Assembly: GCA_001899315.1 (NCBI GenBank)
Contig: MOYA01000001.1
Span: forward strand, 2,744,529-2,808,528
Source of the DNA: Candidatus Obscuribacter phosphatis
Lineage (GTDB): Bacteria; Cyanobacteriota; Vampirovibrionia; Obscuribacterales; Obscuribacteraceae
Length of the DNA stretch: 64,000 nt
Direction: 5' to 3'
The position numbers were made by a program, and so were the translations under genes. Below the pieces are notes generated by a model that made no database searches, was not told the origin of the DNA, and worked only from the letters and a program-made list of their open reading frames with translations. Numbering within the stretch: the stretch's first letter is position 1; each line of letters begins with the position of its first letter. Positions 1-8,996 of the stretch are shown here, in pieces.

Positions 1-204
1 ACCGGCATCATCGGCGACAAAGCTGTCTTTCATATCAAAGATCAACTGACCCGTCGCGCCAATCACTGGCCATCAGACTTGACCTTGGCTACCGGTCAGT
101 CATTTTCTGGCGTCAAATTGGTCTCGGTTTCGGCAAAAGACGAGAAAGTCACTTTAGAAGAACACGGCGAGATGAGCGATATGTATCTGCCCGGTTTGCG
201 CTAA
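1..204 (+). CDS. C-terminal 67 codons of an unknown protein (5' truncated by window)
   Basis: An open frame enters from the window edge and ends at TAA 202-204. The visible part begins with GIIGDKAVF and is rich in short beta strands, ending in MYLPGLR. A small beta-barrel with a 'GIIGDKAVF...VTLEEHG' layout is reminiscent of PilP/GspC-type assembly proteins, but this is only a guess from pattern. It is followed after 22 bases by a same-strand gene with its own Shine-Dalgarno, so the two are probably cotranscribed. The start and full length are outside the window. Confidence 0.6.
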   Translation, partial: TGIIGDKAVFHIKDQLTRRANHWPSDLTLATGQSFSGVKLVSVSAKDEKVTLEEHGEMSDMYLPGLR

Positions 205-226
205 CTAGACAAAGGAGACTCTCTGG

Positions 227-769
227 ATGATGTCGACTATACAGCAAGCCGTTTCTGAAAGCACCAGACTGCTTTCCACCTGGCAAGAAAAAGCTGACAG
301 ACTCGACGATAAAGAAAGGCTGGCTCTTGAAGTACAGCTCAAGACCCTCTTTAGCGAAGAGCTGGGAAGACGGGGTTTCTTTGCGGCCTATTCCACTTCT
401 GATTTGCAGTTGACCAAAGCCATGCAAGAGACATTGAAAGCAGCAGTGCTTAGCAACATTGATGCCGTTGGCGATATCATGGTGAAGAATGTCTTTATGT
501 CTGGTCAGTCATATTTAGGATCCCTAGCCAGCTTAGCCCACGAAGGAAAAGCCGAGGCATCGAAGCAAACTATGATCAAGAGCCTAGACTTGATACAAAG
601 GCTTGGGATCGATGAAATCAAAAACAAATTACAAGACGCCCTGCTTGCCATTCACTCTTATCAAGATGAAAATGAAAACCCACAAGATAAATGGCAGCAG
701 TTTTTTAAGCGCTGGAACTACAGAAGAGAGAATCTTGAAAAAATGCCGGATTTGTTGAATGAAGCATGA
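227..769 (+). CDS. Hypothetical helical protein, 180 aa
   Basis: I do not recognise this family. The protein is predicted soluble, almost all alpha-helical and charged, with no signal peptide or membrane segment. AAAGGAG at 211-217 lies 9 bases upstream of ATG 227, which decides the start; a second ATG follows immediately. The 3' end overlaps the next gene (a Ser/Thr kinase) by 11 bases, so translation is probably coupled. A partner or substrate of the two downstream kinases is a reasonable inference from this coupling, but no motif shows it. Confidence 0.8.
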   Translation: MMSTIQQAVSESTRLLSTWQEKADRLDDKERLALEVQLKTLFSEELGRRGFFAAYSTSDLQLTKAMQETLKAAVLSNIDAVGDIMVKNVFMSGQSYLGSLASLAHEGKAEASKQTMIKSLDLIQRLGIDEIKNKLQDALLAIHSYQDENENPQDKWQQFFKRWNYRRENLEKMPDLLNEA

Positions 770-2117
770 AACGGCTAAAGAACCGCAATACCTAGTTCTA
801 AAGCCTCTACTAACGGAAGATGCGCACCAACACTGGCAAATTTTTTCAGCAATTCCGCCAATTCTGGCTATTGTTCTCACTGGAGTAGCAAGCCAGTTTC
901 CCTTTCCCTTAGCAGTTTGCATAGTATGTCTCTTCATCGGGTTTCTTTTCTATTTTTTTACATCCTCAAATGTTTTCACAAGTAGCAATCGTTCTCAGTT
1001 GGAACTGAAAGCAAAAGGTCTAGATATAAGGGACAACAGACTAGATGCGATCATGCCCTGGGAATGGCTGACCAAAATAGAAATTCGTCATCGTCGATTG
1101 AGTCTCTTCCCAAACTATGTGACCTTTACATTCAAAGACGGCAGCGATATTCTCATTCTCTGGAACGACATTAAGGAGACAATTGACTCGACTCACCTAG
1201 TCTCTTGCGTTCGCACATGGGCACCTCATGCCGAGATCATCGGAGATGCTCAATTGACCAAATCTGAATCATTGGCAAGTTATACAGAGCTCTGGCTAAG
1301 AGAGCTGAGCACAACATCGCTAGAGAAACGCCTCAGACAAGATCAATTACTCACAACTGGAACCATCCTAAATGAGATCTATACAGTAAAAGTGATCTTG
1401 AGCGGCGGTGGACAAGGAACAGCCTATCTAGCCGAAACCACAGCTTCGCCCCACTTACCGGGCTTGCCACCACTGGTGGTAGTAAAGGAATTCATTCTGC
1501 CCGACAACGAAAGAGGTCGAAAGAAAGCCACCGACGACCTGCTCAAAGAAGTAGCGCTCCTCAGACGAATCAATAGCCCTCTCATAGTCCATCTATACGA
1601 CTTTTTCTTGGAAGACCTGCGGGCATACTTAGTGGTCGAATATATAGAGGGTTGCACCCTCAGGCAACTGGTCAGACAGTACGGCAAACTAGAAAAACAA
1701 GAGGTGGCTCGCATAGGCGATTTACTCTGCCAAGCGCTACTCTATTTGCATGAACTAAGCCCAGCCATCGTACATGGCGACGTCACTCCAGACAATATAA
1801 TGATTGACCGAGATAGAAATGGCAGCATCAAACTGATGGATTTTGACGCATCGCAAGAGCTTACCCGTAATAAAACAAATACTGTTGTAGGTAAACACTC
1901 TTATATGGCGCCGGAACAGTTCAAAGGTCTACTGAGCCAGTCCAGCGACATCTATGCAGTAGGATGCACACTTCATTTTCTGCTCACCGGTAGAGATCCT
2001 GAGCCATTAACCGAATCAAATTCACATAGAATAATATCGAAAGCTACAAAACTGAATAAAGCAGAGCGCTACCAAAACTTGCAAGAGCTGAGGCTTGATC
2101 TTGAGCAACTTCGATAA
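759..2117 (+). CDS. Membrane-anchored Ser/Thr protein kinase with PH-like segment and atypical HGD/DFD motifs
   Basis: A Hanks-type kinase of 452 aa. Two hydrophobic segments (about 29-45 and 50-68) are followed by a beta-rich stretch (about 80-160) that resembles bacterial PH-like domains, then the kinase domain (about 205-452). Visible kinase motifs: Gly-rich loop GGGQGT near 216-221, Lys243, alphaC Glu264, catalytic loop HGDVTPDN with Asp341 and Asn346, metal Asp361 in DFD, APE at 384-386 and Asp397 in SDIYAVG. The usual HRD is HGD and DFG is DFD, so it is a non-RD kinase that may not need activation-loop phosphorylation, or may have reduced activity. The membrane anchor is N-terminal, opposite to the usual PknB layout with an extracellular C-terminal sensor. 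It overlaps both neighbours and lies in an operon with a second kinase of the same architecture. Confidence 0.88.
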   Translation: MKHETAKEPQYLVLKPLLTEDAHQHWQIFSAIPPILAIVLTGVASQFPFPLAVCIVCLFIGFLFYFFTSSNVFTSSNRSQLELKAKGLDIRDNRLDAIMPWEWLTKIEIRHRRLSLFPNYVTFTFKDGSDILILWNDIKETIDSTHLVSCVRTWAPHAEIIGDAQLTKSESLASYTELWLRELSTTSLEKRLRQDQLLTTGTILNEIYTVKVILSGGGQGTAYLAETTASPHLPGLPPLVVVKEFILPDNERGRKKATDDLLKEVALLRRINSPLIVHLYDFFLEDLRAYLVVEYIEGCTLRQLVRQYGKLEKQEVARIGDLLCQALLYLHELSPAIVHGDVTPDNIMIDRDRNGSIKLMDFDASQELTRNKTNTVVGKHSYMAPEQFKGLLSQSSDIYAVGCTLHFLLTGRDPEPLTESNSHRIISKATKLNKAERYQNLQELRLDLEQLR

Positions 2118-3573
2118 AGACGAGAAGTCCTTCAATATAGTGCTGAAAAATCCTTTCGCAAGGCAGTACGACGCAATATTGAAAATTCTTCTGCCGCTTA
2201 GCATCCTAGCCTTGTGCTATCTCCTCTACTATCTTATAAAGATATTGCCATTAGGACTCTCCAATTTCTTCGCGCTAAAGGCAGCCTGGTTCAGCTTCAT
2301 CCTTTTGCTATCCTACCTTGCTGTCTTTAATTTGCAACTAAACCGTCGCTTTGTCTTCAGCCAAGAGAGGCTCTCTCTGCCGGCAATCTACTGTCTGGCT
2401 AGCGGCGGCAGACTAAGCTGGGAATGGAAAGATCTAAAACGAGTAGTATTCTCGGCAAGCCAAGAACTGATTGAAATACCAGACCAATTAGTGCTTGTTT
2501 TCAGCGAACCTAATGGTCTAACGGAAAAGAACATTTATATTGATGTGAGAGATTTAGACCATAACGATCTTAAGAAGCTAATCTACTCCATCACCAGTAG
2601 CGCCCCTGACGCCGAATTCAGCCCACCCATCGACCAGGTGGCAATAAAGATTCCAACGGCAAGCGGCTTGAAGCAACTTAACTTTAACGACTTTACCAGT
2701 CTCTGGGACCATGAATTTTCAGAGCGCTTTGCTCCGACCCTCTATGTACCACTGGCTGTTGGAAGCAAATTGAGAAACGATTCGCTAACAATTCTAGAGC
2801 TATTAGCATGTGGCGGTTCAGCCGCTATATATGCAGGCAAAGATCTTCTGGGTGAACAAATAATAGTCAAAGAAGCGGTTATTCCGCTAAACGCGACACC
2901 GGAATTGAAAGAGAAAGCACTTGAATTATTCCATCGCGAAGCCTTACTTTTAAGCAAGCTAAACCATCCTAAAATTGCCAAAGTGCTGGACCACTTCGTA
3001 GAAAACGACCATCACTATGAGGTTCTTGAATTTATAGACGGGCTTGATCTGCGACGCTTCGTCAAAGAAAGAGGCCCCCAAAGAGCGGAATTCGTCCTGC
3101 AATGGGCCGAACAAATAGCCGAGATATTGGTTTATCTGCACGAACAAGAGCCGCCAATCATACATAGAGACCTCAGCCCGGACAACTTGCTCCTGAGAGT
3201 GGATGGCAGAATAGTCTTGATTGACTTTGGCGCCGCCAATGCTTTTGTAGGCACCGCCACCGGCACCATGGTCGGTAAGCAGTCCTATATGCCACCTGAA
3301 CAAATCAGAGGCAAAGCCGTTCCCCAAAGCGATATCTATGCCCTGGGCGGCACCTGCTATTTTCTCTTCACAGGCAACGACCCAACACCGCTCGAGCCCT
3401 CGCAAATCAATCAAGATCATGAACTAGCTGCGTTTCTAAATCCATTTCTAGCCCGTTGCACTGCCTTAAACCTGGAAGATAGATACACCTTAGCCGGAGA
3501 CGTCTTGCAAGCAATTCGAAGCCTGCGGCTAAATCTAAAAAGTGAAGCAATCAGTGAGCCGGAACTGAACTAA
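2101..3573 (+). CDS. Membrane-anchored Ser/Thr protein kinase with PH-like segment, canonical active site
   Basis: Paralogue-like partner of the preceding kinase, about 490 aa. Two membrane segments (about 29-52 and 60-80) precede a PH-like beta region (about 85-170) and a kinase domain (about 230-480). Numbered from TTG 2095, the motifs are CGGSAAIY loop, Lys259, Glu282, HRD at 357-359, Asn364, DFG at 377-379, PPE at 400-402 and Asp413; all catalytic residues are present. Start: no ATG is available; GAGG at 2090-2093 lies 7 bases before TTG 2101, which I prefer over TTG 2095. The gene starts inside the 3' end of the first kinase, so the pair is translationally coupled. One partner has degenerate HRD/DFG motifs and this one does not, so a regulator/catalyst pair is possible. 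Confidence 0.88.
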   Translation: MSNFDKDEKSFNIVLKNPFARQYDAILKILLPLSILALCYLLYYLIKILPLGLSNFFALKAAWFSFILLLSYLAVFNLQLNRRFVFSQERLSLPAIYCLASGGRLSWEWKDLKRVVFSASQELIEIPDQLVLVFSEPNGLTEKNIYIDVRDLDHNDLKKLIYSITSSAPDAEFSPPIDQVAIKIPTASGLKQLNFNDFTSLWDHEFSERFAPTLYVPLAVGSKLRNDSLTILELLACGGSAAIYAGKDLLGEQIIVKEAVIPLNATPELKEKALELFHREALLLSKLNHPKIAKVLDHFVENDHHYEVLEFIDGLDLRRFVKERGPQRAEFVLQWAEQIAEILVYLHEQEPPIIHRDLSPDNLLLRVDGRIVLIDFGAANAFVGTATGTMVGKQSYMPPEQIRGKAVPQSDIYALGGTCYFLFTGNDPTPLEPSQINQDHELAAFLNPFLARCTALNLEDRYTLAGDVLQAIRSLRLNLKSEAISEPELN

Positions 3574-3684
3574 CCGTCGGCCACAGCATTGTCAATGAGC
3601 GACAGTGGCCAAACTGATTGCTTTAGCCTTTGGCATTGGGTAATCGCGTCTATAATAGGACAAACTGCCAGCAAGGAGCTGTCC

Positions 3685-6237
3685 ATGGACTCCACAAGCA
3701 ATGACCTTAGTTTTCAACTCGAACAAGTGAAAGCGACGCTTTCTGATTTGACAGCTAGAATCAACAATATAGAAAGTGTCTTAAAGCTGACAAGCCCGGC
3801 ACCGGAAGAGACAAGCGCGCTGCAGTCAATACAAGAAGCAAGCGAAGAAGAAAAAGCAGCAGCCCAAGCTCAAGCTCAAGCTCAAGACCAAGCTCAATCT
3901 CAAGACCAAGCTCAAGACCATGCGATAACCAAGACTGCTCTTGAAGAAATTGAGCCGCCACTCGACAATTCGGCTAAAACACTTTCTAATTCGCCATCTT
4001 TAACAGTCACTGCTGAAAAGAAAGAAACCGCCAATCTGGAATCGACCATCGGTTCGCTCTGGTTGAACCGGCTGGGCATAGGCAGTCTTGTCATAGGCGT
4101 TGCCCTCTTTGTCCTTTATTCTTTTCCATCCTGGCCGCCCCTGGCTAAGATTCTCGCCGGTCTTTTGACCGGTCTATCTCTAACTTTCGGTGGCGAGTTT
4201 TTTGCCAAGCAGCTCAAAGCCGATGATCGCCGCTACGGCGAAGGTCTTATCGGCGGCGGCTGGGCTCTTACTTATTTCAGCACCTATGCCGGACATTACA
4301 TCCAATCGGTGCAAGTGGTGCAAAGTCCGATCCTTGCAGCTTTACTGCTCTTAGCCGTATGCGCTGCCGCCTTCTTTCATGCCCGTGAGAAAAACTCACA
4401 AGTGATAGCCATTCTATCTGTCGCCTTGAGCTTTTATACAATATGCATACAGCCGCTCACCGTTGCTTCTTTGGGCGGCTGCTTGTTGATGGCCCTGGCT
4501 GCCTATACCCTGATTATTTCAAAAGGCTGGTACAAGCTTCTTTTTTGGACCAACCTCATGGCATATTGTACTTACTTAGGCATACTCAACCCAGGCTCTA
4601 GTGCAAGCACCGCCCCGGCTCCCAGTCATTTTGAGACTTTGATCTATCTATTCTTATTCTGGATTGGCACAAACATTTCAATTTTCCTCCTCAATGAAGA
4701 TGAGCCAAACAAGAAAGATCGCCTCACCGTAACCACCCTGCTAAACGGACTATGCTTCGGTCTGGCTGCAGGCAATCGTCTAGAACTAATGAACCCGCTC
4801 TGGCGAGATCTGATGCTACTCTCAGCCGGTTTCCTCTATTTAGCCAGCTATAAATTTGCCAAACAACGCGGGCTAAATGCCGTGGGGGCAATGAATGTCT
4901 TTATTGGCGCACTTTACACCACTCTCGGTCTGACTAATCTAAGCCCAGCACACTTCTCGGTCTTGCTCTGGCTTGTAGAAATTCCAACCTTGGTTTGTCT
5001 TGGTCTAAAGCATGAGTTAAGGTCGCTGCGATTTCTAGCCATAGGTCTTAGTGTGATCACAGCGGTCAAACTGTTGCTACTCTGCTTTTCAGAAAAAGCA
5101 ATGAGCACTTTTGCATCTCTACCAGGCTTTCCCATCAGTGAAGCTGTTTCATACTACTCGCTTTCGATATTGTCTATGGGCATATGTGCCGGCGCCTATC
5201 ATAAATGGCAAAAGCGGGCAGCTGCTTTTGACAGTAACAGTAAAGGTGTCTGGTATTACTGGTTCTTATGCGCTCTTGCCTCATTTATTCTGCCGGTGCT
5301 TGTTGTATACAAACAGACAGCCACCAATCTAATCGCGCTCGGATGGGCTATTCAAGCTGTTTTCTACTTTGCACTGGGCACAGTCATCAAAGAAAAGGCA
5401 ATAAAATGTCTGAGTTTACTGCCTTTATTTACCGCCACCACACTGTGCATTTTCTCGCCTATCAAGGGAGATTTTGCTGAGCTCACCGTGGCAGCGATAA
5501 TATTTGCCCACCTGAGCGGCGCCATACTCAGTCGCAAATTGCCCGATAAACTAAACGGCAGCGAAAGCTCTTTCTACTTTTATTATTTTGTCACTATGGG
5601 CGCCGCTGCCACGTTTATGCAAACCTGGCTCATAGCTCCAGATAGTTTCTTGGCAATTAGGTGGTCCGGCGAGGCGGCGGTTTTGGTTTCTTTAGGTCTC
5701 TGGTTCAAAGATCGCTATACCAGAATCATTGCCGGTTTATGGTACATAGGCGTCATGCAGGTCTTGCTCTTCAGCTACCCGCATTGGGATCTGGCGGAGG
5801 CACTCTCTGTAGTGGCAGTGGTTTCGCTGGTGGCTTGTCTCTACCGCCTTGTGGCAAACAACTATCCAGAGCTTTGCCTAGCTAATGAAGTGCGGGTAAG
5901 CATCTATTATCAATTGTTTGCCATTGCAATTATATTCGGCGCCATATCATCTTTCGCCCCTACTTCTTTGGTCTCGGCAGAACTGGGAGTCTTCGCGCTT
6001 CTTCTCTGCGCAATAGGATTCATGATTCCAGATAAAGTATTTCGAGTAAGTGGACTGCTCATCTTCGGCGATCTAATCTTCAAGCTGCTTTTTATCGACC
6101 TGGCCGCAGCCAAAACAGAAGAACGCATAATCTCGTTTATCTTGGCTGGTATAGCACTGCTCATCGCCTCATACTGCTATACCAGATATGGTGCAAGACT
6201 AATAAAGAAACAGCCCGAGACTAAAATCAACCCTTAG
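3685..6237 (+). CDS. DUF2339-type polytopic membrane protein
   Basis: About 850 aa. A cytoplasmic N-terminus holds a short coiled coil (LEQVKATLSDLTARINNIES) and a Gln/Ala-rich linker, followed by about twenty hydrophobic segments filling the rest of the protein. The layout of coiled coil, low-complexity linker and many TM helices with a WLNRLGIGSLVIGVALFVLY entry segment is typical of DUF2339 proteins, whose function is unknown. ATG 3685 is preceded by AAGGAG and is preferred over the in-frame ATG 3589, which would add 32 residues of non-hydrophobic, poorly coding-like sequence. Its 3' end overlaps the convergent exporter gene by 11 bases (6227-6237). It follows the two kinases by about 110 bases. 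Confidence 0.85.
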   Translation: MDSTSNDLSFQLEQVKATLSDLTARINNIESVLKLTSPAPEETSALQSIQEASEEEKAAAQAQAQAQDQAQSQDQAQDHAITKTALEEIEPPLDNSAKTLSNSPSLTVTAEKKETANLESTIGSLWLNRLGIGSLVIGVALFVLYSFPSWPPLAKILAGLLTGLSLTFGGEFFAKQLKADDRRYGEGLIGGGWALTYFSTYAGHYIQSVQVVQSPILAALLLLAVCAAAFFHAREKNSQVIAILSVALSFYTICIQPLTVASLGGCLLMALAAYTLIISKGWYKLLFWTNLMAYCTYLGILNPGSSASTAPAPSHFETLIYLFLFWIGTNISIFLLNEDEPNKKDRLTVTTLLNGLCFGLAAGNRLELMNPLWRDLMLLSAGFLYLASYKFAKQRGLNAVGAMNVFIGALYTTLGLTNLSPAHFSVLLWLVEIPTLVCLGLKHELRSLRFLAIGLSVITAVKLLLLCFSEKAMSTFASLPGFPISEAVSYYSLSILSMGICAGAYHKWQKRAAAFDSNSKGVWYYWFLCALASFILPVLVVYKQTATNLIALGWAIQAVFYFALGTVIKEKAIKCLSLLPLFTATTLCIFSPIKGDFAELTVAAIIFAHLSGAILSRKLPDKLNGSESSFYFYYFVTMGAAATFMQTWLIAPDSFLAIRWSGEAAVLVSLGLWFKDRYTRIIAGLWYIGVMQVLLFSYPHWDLAEALSVVAVVSLVACLYRLVANNYPELCLANEVRVSIYYQLFAIAIIFGAISSFAPTSLVSAELGVFALLLCAIGFMIPDKVFRVSGLLIFGDLIFKLLFIDLAAAKTEERIISFILAGIALLIASYCYTRYGARLIKKQPETKINP
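3865..3918 (+). repeat. Hexanucleotide repeat CAAGCT/CAAGAC, 9 units
   Basis: Nine consecutive 6-bp units (CAAGCT, CAAGAC, one CAATCT) lie in frame in the linker of the DUF2339 protein and encode alternating Gln-Ala / Gln-Asp / Gln-Ser. Being in multiples of three codon pairs, length changes would stay in frame. Confidence 0.9.
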
Positions 6238-8248
6238 AGACTGGTTTGGTCAAATAGAGAAAAGACAAAAAACCGAGACTGCCGACGAGTGCGGCAGCAA
6301 AGATAAGTTCGGCACTCGGCTCGCTAATGTGCAAGCGCGTAAGCAGCACCGCCAGTCCATTATGACCGGCGTGCAGAAACATGCAGGGCAATATAGATGC
6401 ACTGCGCAGACGCATAAAAGTAATTAAACAACCGAGTGAAGCGGTCGGCAAAAAGCGCATGACACTCAAATGAAACAAACCGAAAAGGGTGCCGACGGCA
6501 ACTATCAGTTTTACCGAAGGAAGTCTCTTAGACAAAAGTGAATAGATCACTCCGCGAAAGAGAAGCTCTTCGAAAATAGCAGGCGCCAAGGCGATGGCGA
6601 TAATGAGCAGCCACAAAGGCTCCGATGACAGCCCCAGCACCTGCTCCATAATCTTTTCGAGAGCCTTGGTATTGGGCAAAAACTGCGCCTGGGCGCTGGC
6701 AAGCAAGACAGCGACGGTGAAAGTGAGGGGCGCTGTCAGCAAAGCCGAAAGACAAGTGAGGAAGCCGCCGCGGGGTTTACTCAGAGCAAAGACAGACTTG
6801 AGGGGCAATTTGAGCCAGAAATAGACAAGAAAGAAACCCGGGGCAAAGACCACGAAAACCTGGGTAAGAATTAGCCCCCAGACATGATGGGTGACCACCA
6901 TTGACTGGGAAAGATAGAACATCAGTAGAAAAATGCTGGAGCAGAGCAAGAAAAGTTCGCGACCAAATCGCCCACTCGACCAACGGCGTTCAGGCGATTC
7001 TTCCACACCAAACATGAGATCTTCTCTTTCCATGGTAGGAGCGGCAGACATAGTGAGAAGCCAGGCATAGGCAAGCGAAATAAGGCAAGTAAGCGGCATC
7101 AGGAAGGCATCCCAACGGGCTTCTAATATGTCGTTCATCATAATCAGACAACCGAGAAATGGCACCACCGCCAGAGGCAAGCTAAGATGTATGTCTCCGC
7201 TTACACCAATACCAAGGGGCATCATGGCCACAAACATGAGAGCGGTAAAATAGCCCTGGGCTTGTTGCACAGTGCGAGCCAAGCCGGCAAGAGACAGCAA
7301 GGTTACAGCCAAAGTTAGACAAAGTGGCAGCATCAAAACAGCGCTGATTAAGGCACAACTGAGGGGCAGGCGTGCATGCAGGGGGAAAGGCAAAATCTGC
7401 AAAAGCGGCGGTTGATAGAATTGCGCGACATAAAAGCCAAGCAAGGTACAAAGGACGAGTAGGTAACTAATCGCAGTCACAGCCAAGACTTTGCCGGCAA
7501 AAAGGCGTCGTCTGGAAATGGGCGTGATCACTATCGACTCTAGCGTACCGCGCTCTCTTTCACCGGTCAAAAGGTCGAGAGCCGGATAAATCGCCCCGAG
7601 AAAGGCGACAAAGACAAGCAAGGCTGCCAGTGTTCGGGCTATAAAAGGGCTGGCTATCTGACTGTCATCGGGCGGACTAAGCACCTTAACCCGCACTATT
7701 GGCGGTGCATTCACCACTACTTTATGCAAAACAAGCTTTTCTTTTAAGAGCTCTTCTCTTGTGGCAGTCAAGACCGAAAGCATGCGCATACCGGCATAGG
7801 AAGAGGATGGAATGCGGCCGGTGTAGAGTACTTCGACATTTGGGCACTGATCGTCTTTTGTAGATTTTGAATTTAGATACTCGGAAAGTTTCTGGGCAAA
7901 GTTGGGCGGTGCCGACAAAATCACATCGACCTTGCCTTTCTCAAGAGCACTCAGCCAAGCCTGTTTATCACCGGGCGGCAAATTGAGATTGACTACCTTC
8001 AGACCTTTATTGCTTGAAAGCTTGGTAAATAGAGCACCGCCGTCGCCCTGAAAAGCAACCGAAGTAACGTTGAGGGCGGCTTCCTTAACTTGGCTGACTA
8101 TAAGTTGCGGTGCCAAGCAAGAAACAAGCGGTCCAAGAAGGAAAGCAAGCAAGACGGCTGGAATAAGAGCCTTGAAGTCACGACACATATCGACCAGCTC
8201 TTTTGAAGCGACAAGCAGTATCTTCTCTAGAGCTTCCCTACTGAGCAT
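6227..8248 (-). CDS. ABC-2 permease fused to CPBP intramembrane protease
   Basis: 673 aa. Residues 1-400 form an ABC-2 (NatB/YhaP-like) permease: an N-terminal TM helix, a long extracytoplasmic loop (about 50-200) and a membrane bundle preceded by the conserved stretch GERERGTLESIVITPISRR (229-247). Residues about 430-673 form a CPBP/Abi-type membrane protease with EExxxR (Glu560, Glu561, Arg565), FxxxH (Phe589, His593) and HxxxN (His626, Asn630). All expected catalytic residues are present, so proteolysis is plausible. It is last in a three-gene operon with an ATPase and a second permease; its start overlaps the ATPase stop by 11 bases. Related ABC-CPBP fusions exist in other bacteria; the substrate cannot be read from sequence. 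Confidence 0.88.
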   Translation of the reverse strand: MLSREALEKILLVASKELVDMCRDFKALIPAVLLAFLLGPLVSCLAPQLIVSQVKEAALNVTSVAFQGDGGALFTKLSSNKGLKVVNLNLPPGDKQAWLSALEKGKVDVILSAPPNFAQKLSEYLNSKSTKDDQCPNVEVLYTGRIPSSSYAGMRMLSVLTATREELLKEKLVLHKVVVNAPPIVRVKVLSPPDDSQIASPFIARTLAALLVFVAFLGAIYPALDLLTGERERGTLESIVITPISRRRLFAGKVLAVTAISYLLVLCTLLGFYVAQFYQPPLLQILPFPLHARLPLSCALISAVLMLPLCLTLAVTLLSLAGLARTVQQAQGYFTALMFVAMMPLGIGVSGDIHLSLPLAVVPFLGCLIMMNDILEARWDAFLMPLTCLISLAYAWLLTMSAAPTMEREDLMFGVEESPERRWSSGRFGRELFLLCSSIFLLMFYLSQSMVVTHHVWGLILTQVFVVFAPGFFLVYFWLKLPLKSVFALSKPRGGFLTCLSALLTAPLTFTVAVLLASAQAQFLPNTKALEKIMEQVLGLSSEPLWLLIIAIALAPAIFEELLFRGVIYSLLSKRLPSVKLIVAVGTLFGLFHLSVMRFLPTASLGCLITFMRLRSASILPCMFLHAGHNGLAVLLTRLHISEPSAELIFAAALVGSLGFLSFLYLTKPVSKG

Positions 8249-8996
8249 TGGTCAAAGACTCACTTTTCCTCACCAGCTTGACAAAAGCTTCTTCTAGATT
8301 AGCTTTACCGGTCAGTTCCTTCAGTTCTTCCACAGTGCCGACAGCCAAAAGCCGCCCTTCGCTGATTACCCCGATGCGGTCGCAAAGTTTTTCGGCTTCG
8401 CTCATTGTATGGGTAGAAAGCAAGATACATTTGCCTAACTGGCGTTCTTGTCTAACAAATTCGTGCATAGCCGATGCGGCTAAAACATCAAGCCCGGTGC
8501 TGGGTTCGTCCAAAATTATCAGCAAAGGGTCATGAATAATCGAACGAGCGATAGAAACTTTCTGCCTGGTGCCTTGAGATAGTTTGGCCACACGGGTATC
8601 GGCATATTGCTTAAAATCTAAAGCCTCAAGCAGCATATCAATGCGTTGATTCAAAAGCTCTTCTTTCATATCGCAGAGTCTACCGAAATACTGCAAGATT
8701 TCTCTTGCAGTCAGACGCTCATAAAGCCCCGATGTCGAGGAAAGAAAGCCTAGATGTCGGCGAGCCCCCTGGGGATCTTTACTGACATCAATTTCGTTTA
8801 TAAAGGCCGTCCCTTCGGTGGGGGCATAAATCGTTGATACCACCCGCAGTGTGGTGGTCTTACCGGCGCCATTGGGTCCAAGCAAGCCAAAAACCTCGCC
8901 TGGCTCTACAGCAAAGCTAATGTCCTTGCAGCCATAAAACTCACCACGACCTTTATCGTAAAAGCGCTTGCCCACACCTTGCACCTTGAGACTCAT
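8238..8996 (-). CDS. ABC transporter ATP-binding protein (NatA-like)
   Basis: 252 aa nucleotide-binding subunit of an ABC-2 exporter. Walker A GPNGAGKT at 40-47, signature LSQGT at 139-143, Walker B with LLIILDEP at 158-165, D-loop STGLD and switch His196 are all intact, so it should hydrolyse ATP. The length and C-terminal tail fit the NatA/CcmA group. It overlaps the upstream permease by 4 bases and the downstream permease-protease by 11, a tightly coupled operon that implies a heterodimeric permease driven by this ATPase homodimer. Confidence 0.93.
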   Translation of the reverse strand: MSLKVQGVGKRFYDKGRGEFYGCKDISFAVEPGEVFGLLGPNGAGKTTTLRVVSTIYAPTEGTAFINEIDVSKDPQGARRHLGFLSSTSGLYERLTAREILQYFGRLCDMKEELLNQRIDMLLEALDFKQYADTRVAKLSQGTRQKVSIARSIIHDPLLIILDEPSTGLDVLAASAMHEFVRQERQLGKCILLSTHTMSEAEKLCDRIGVISEGRLLAVGTVEELKELTGKANLEEAFVKLVRKSESLTNAQ

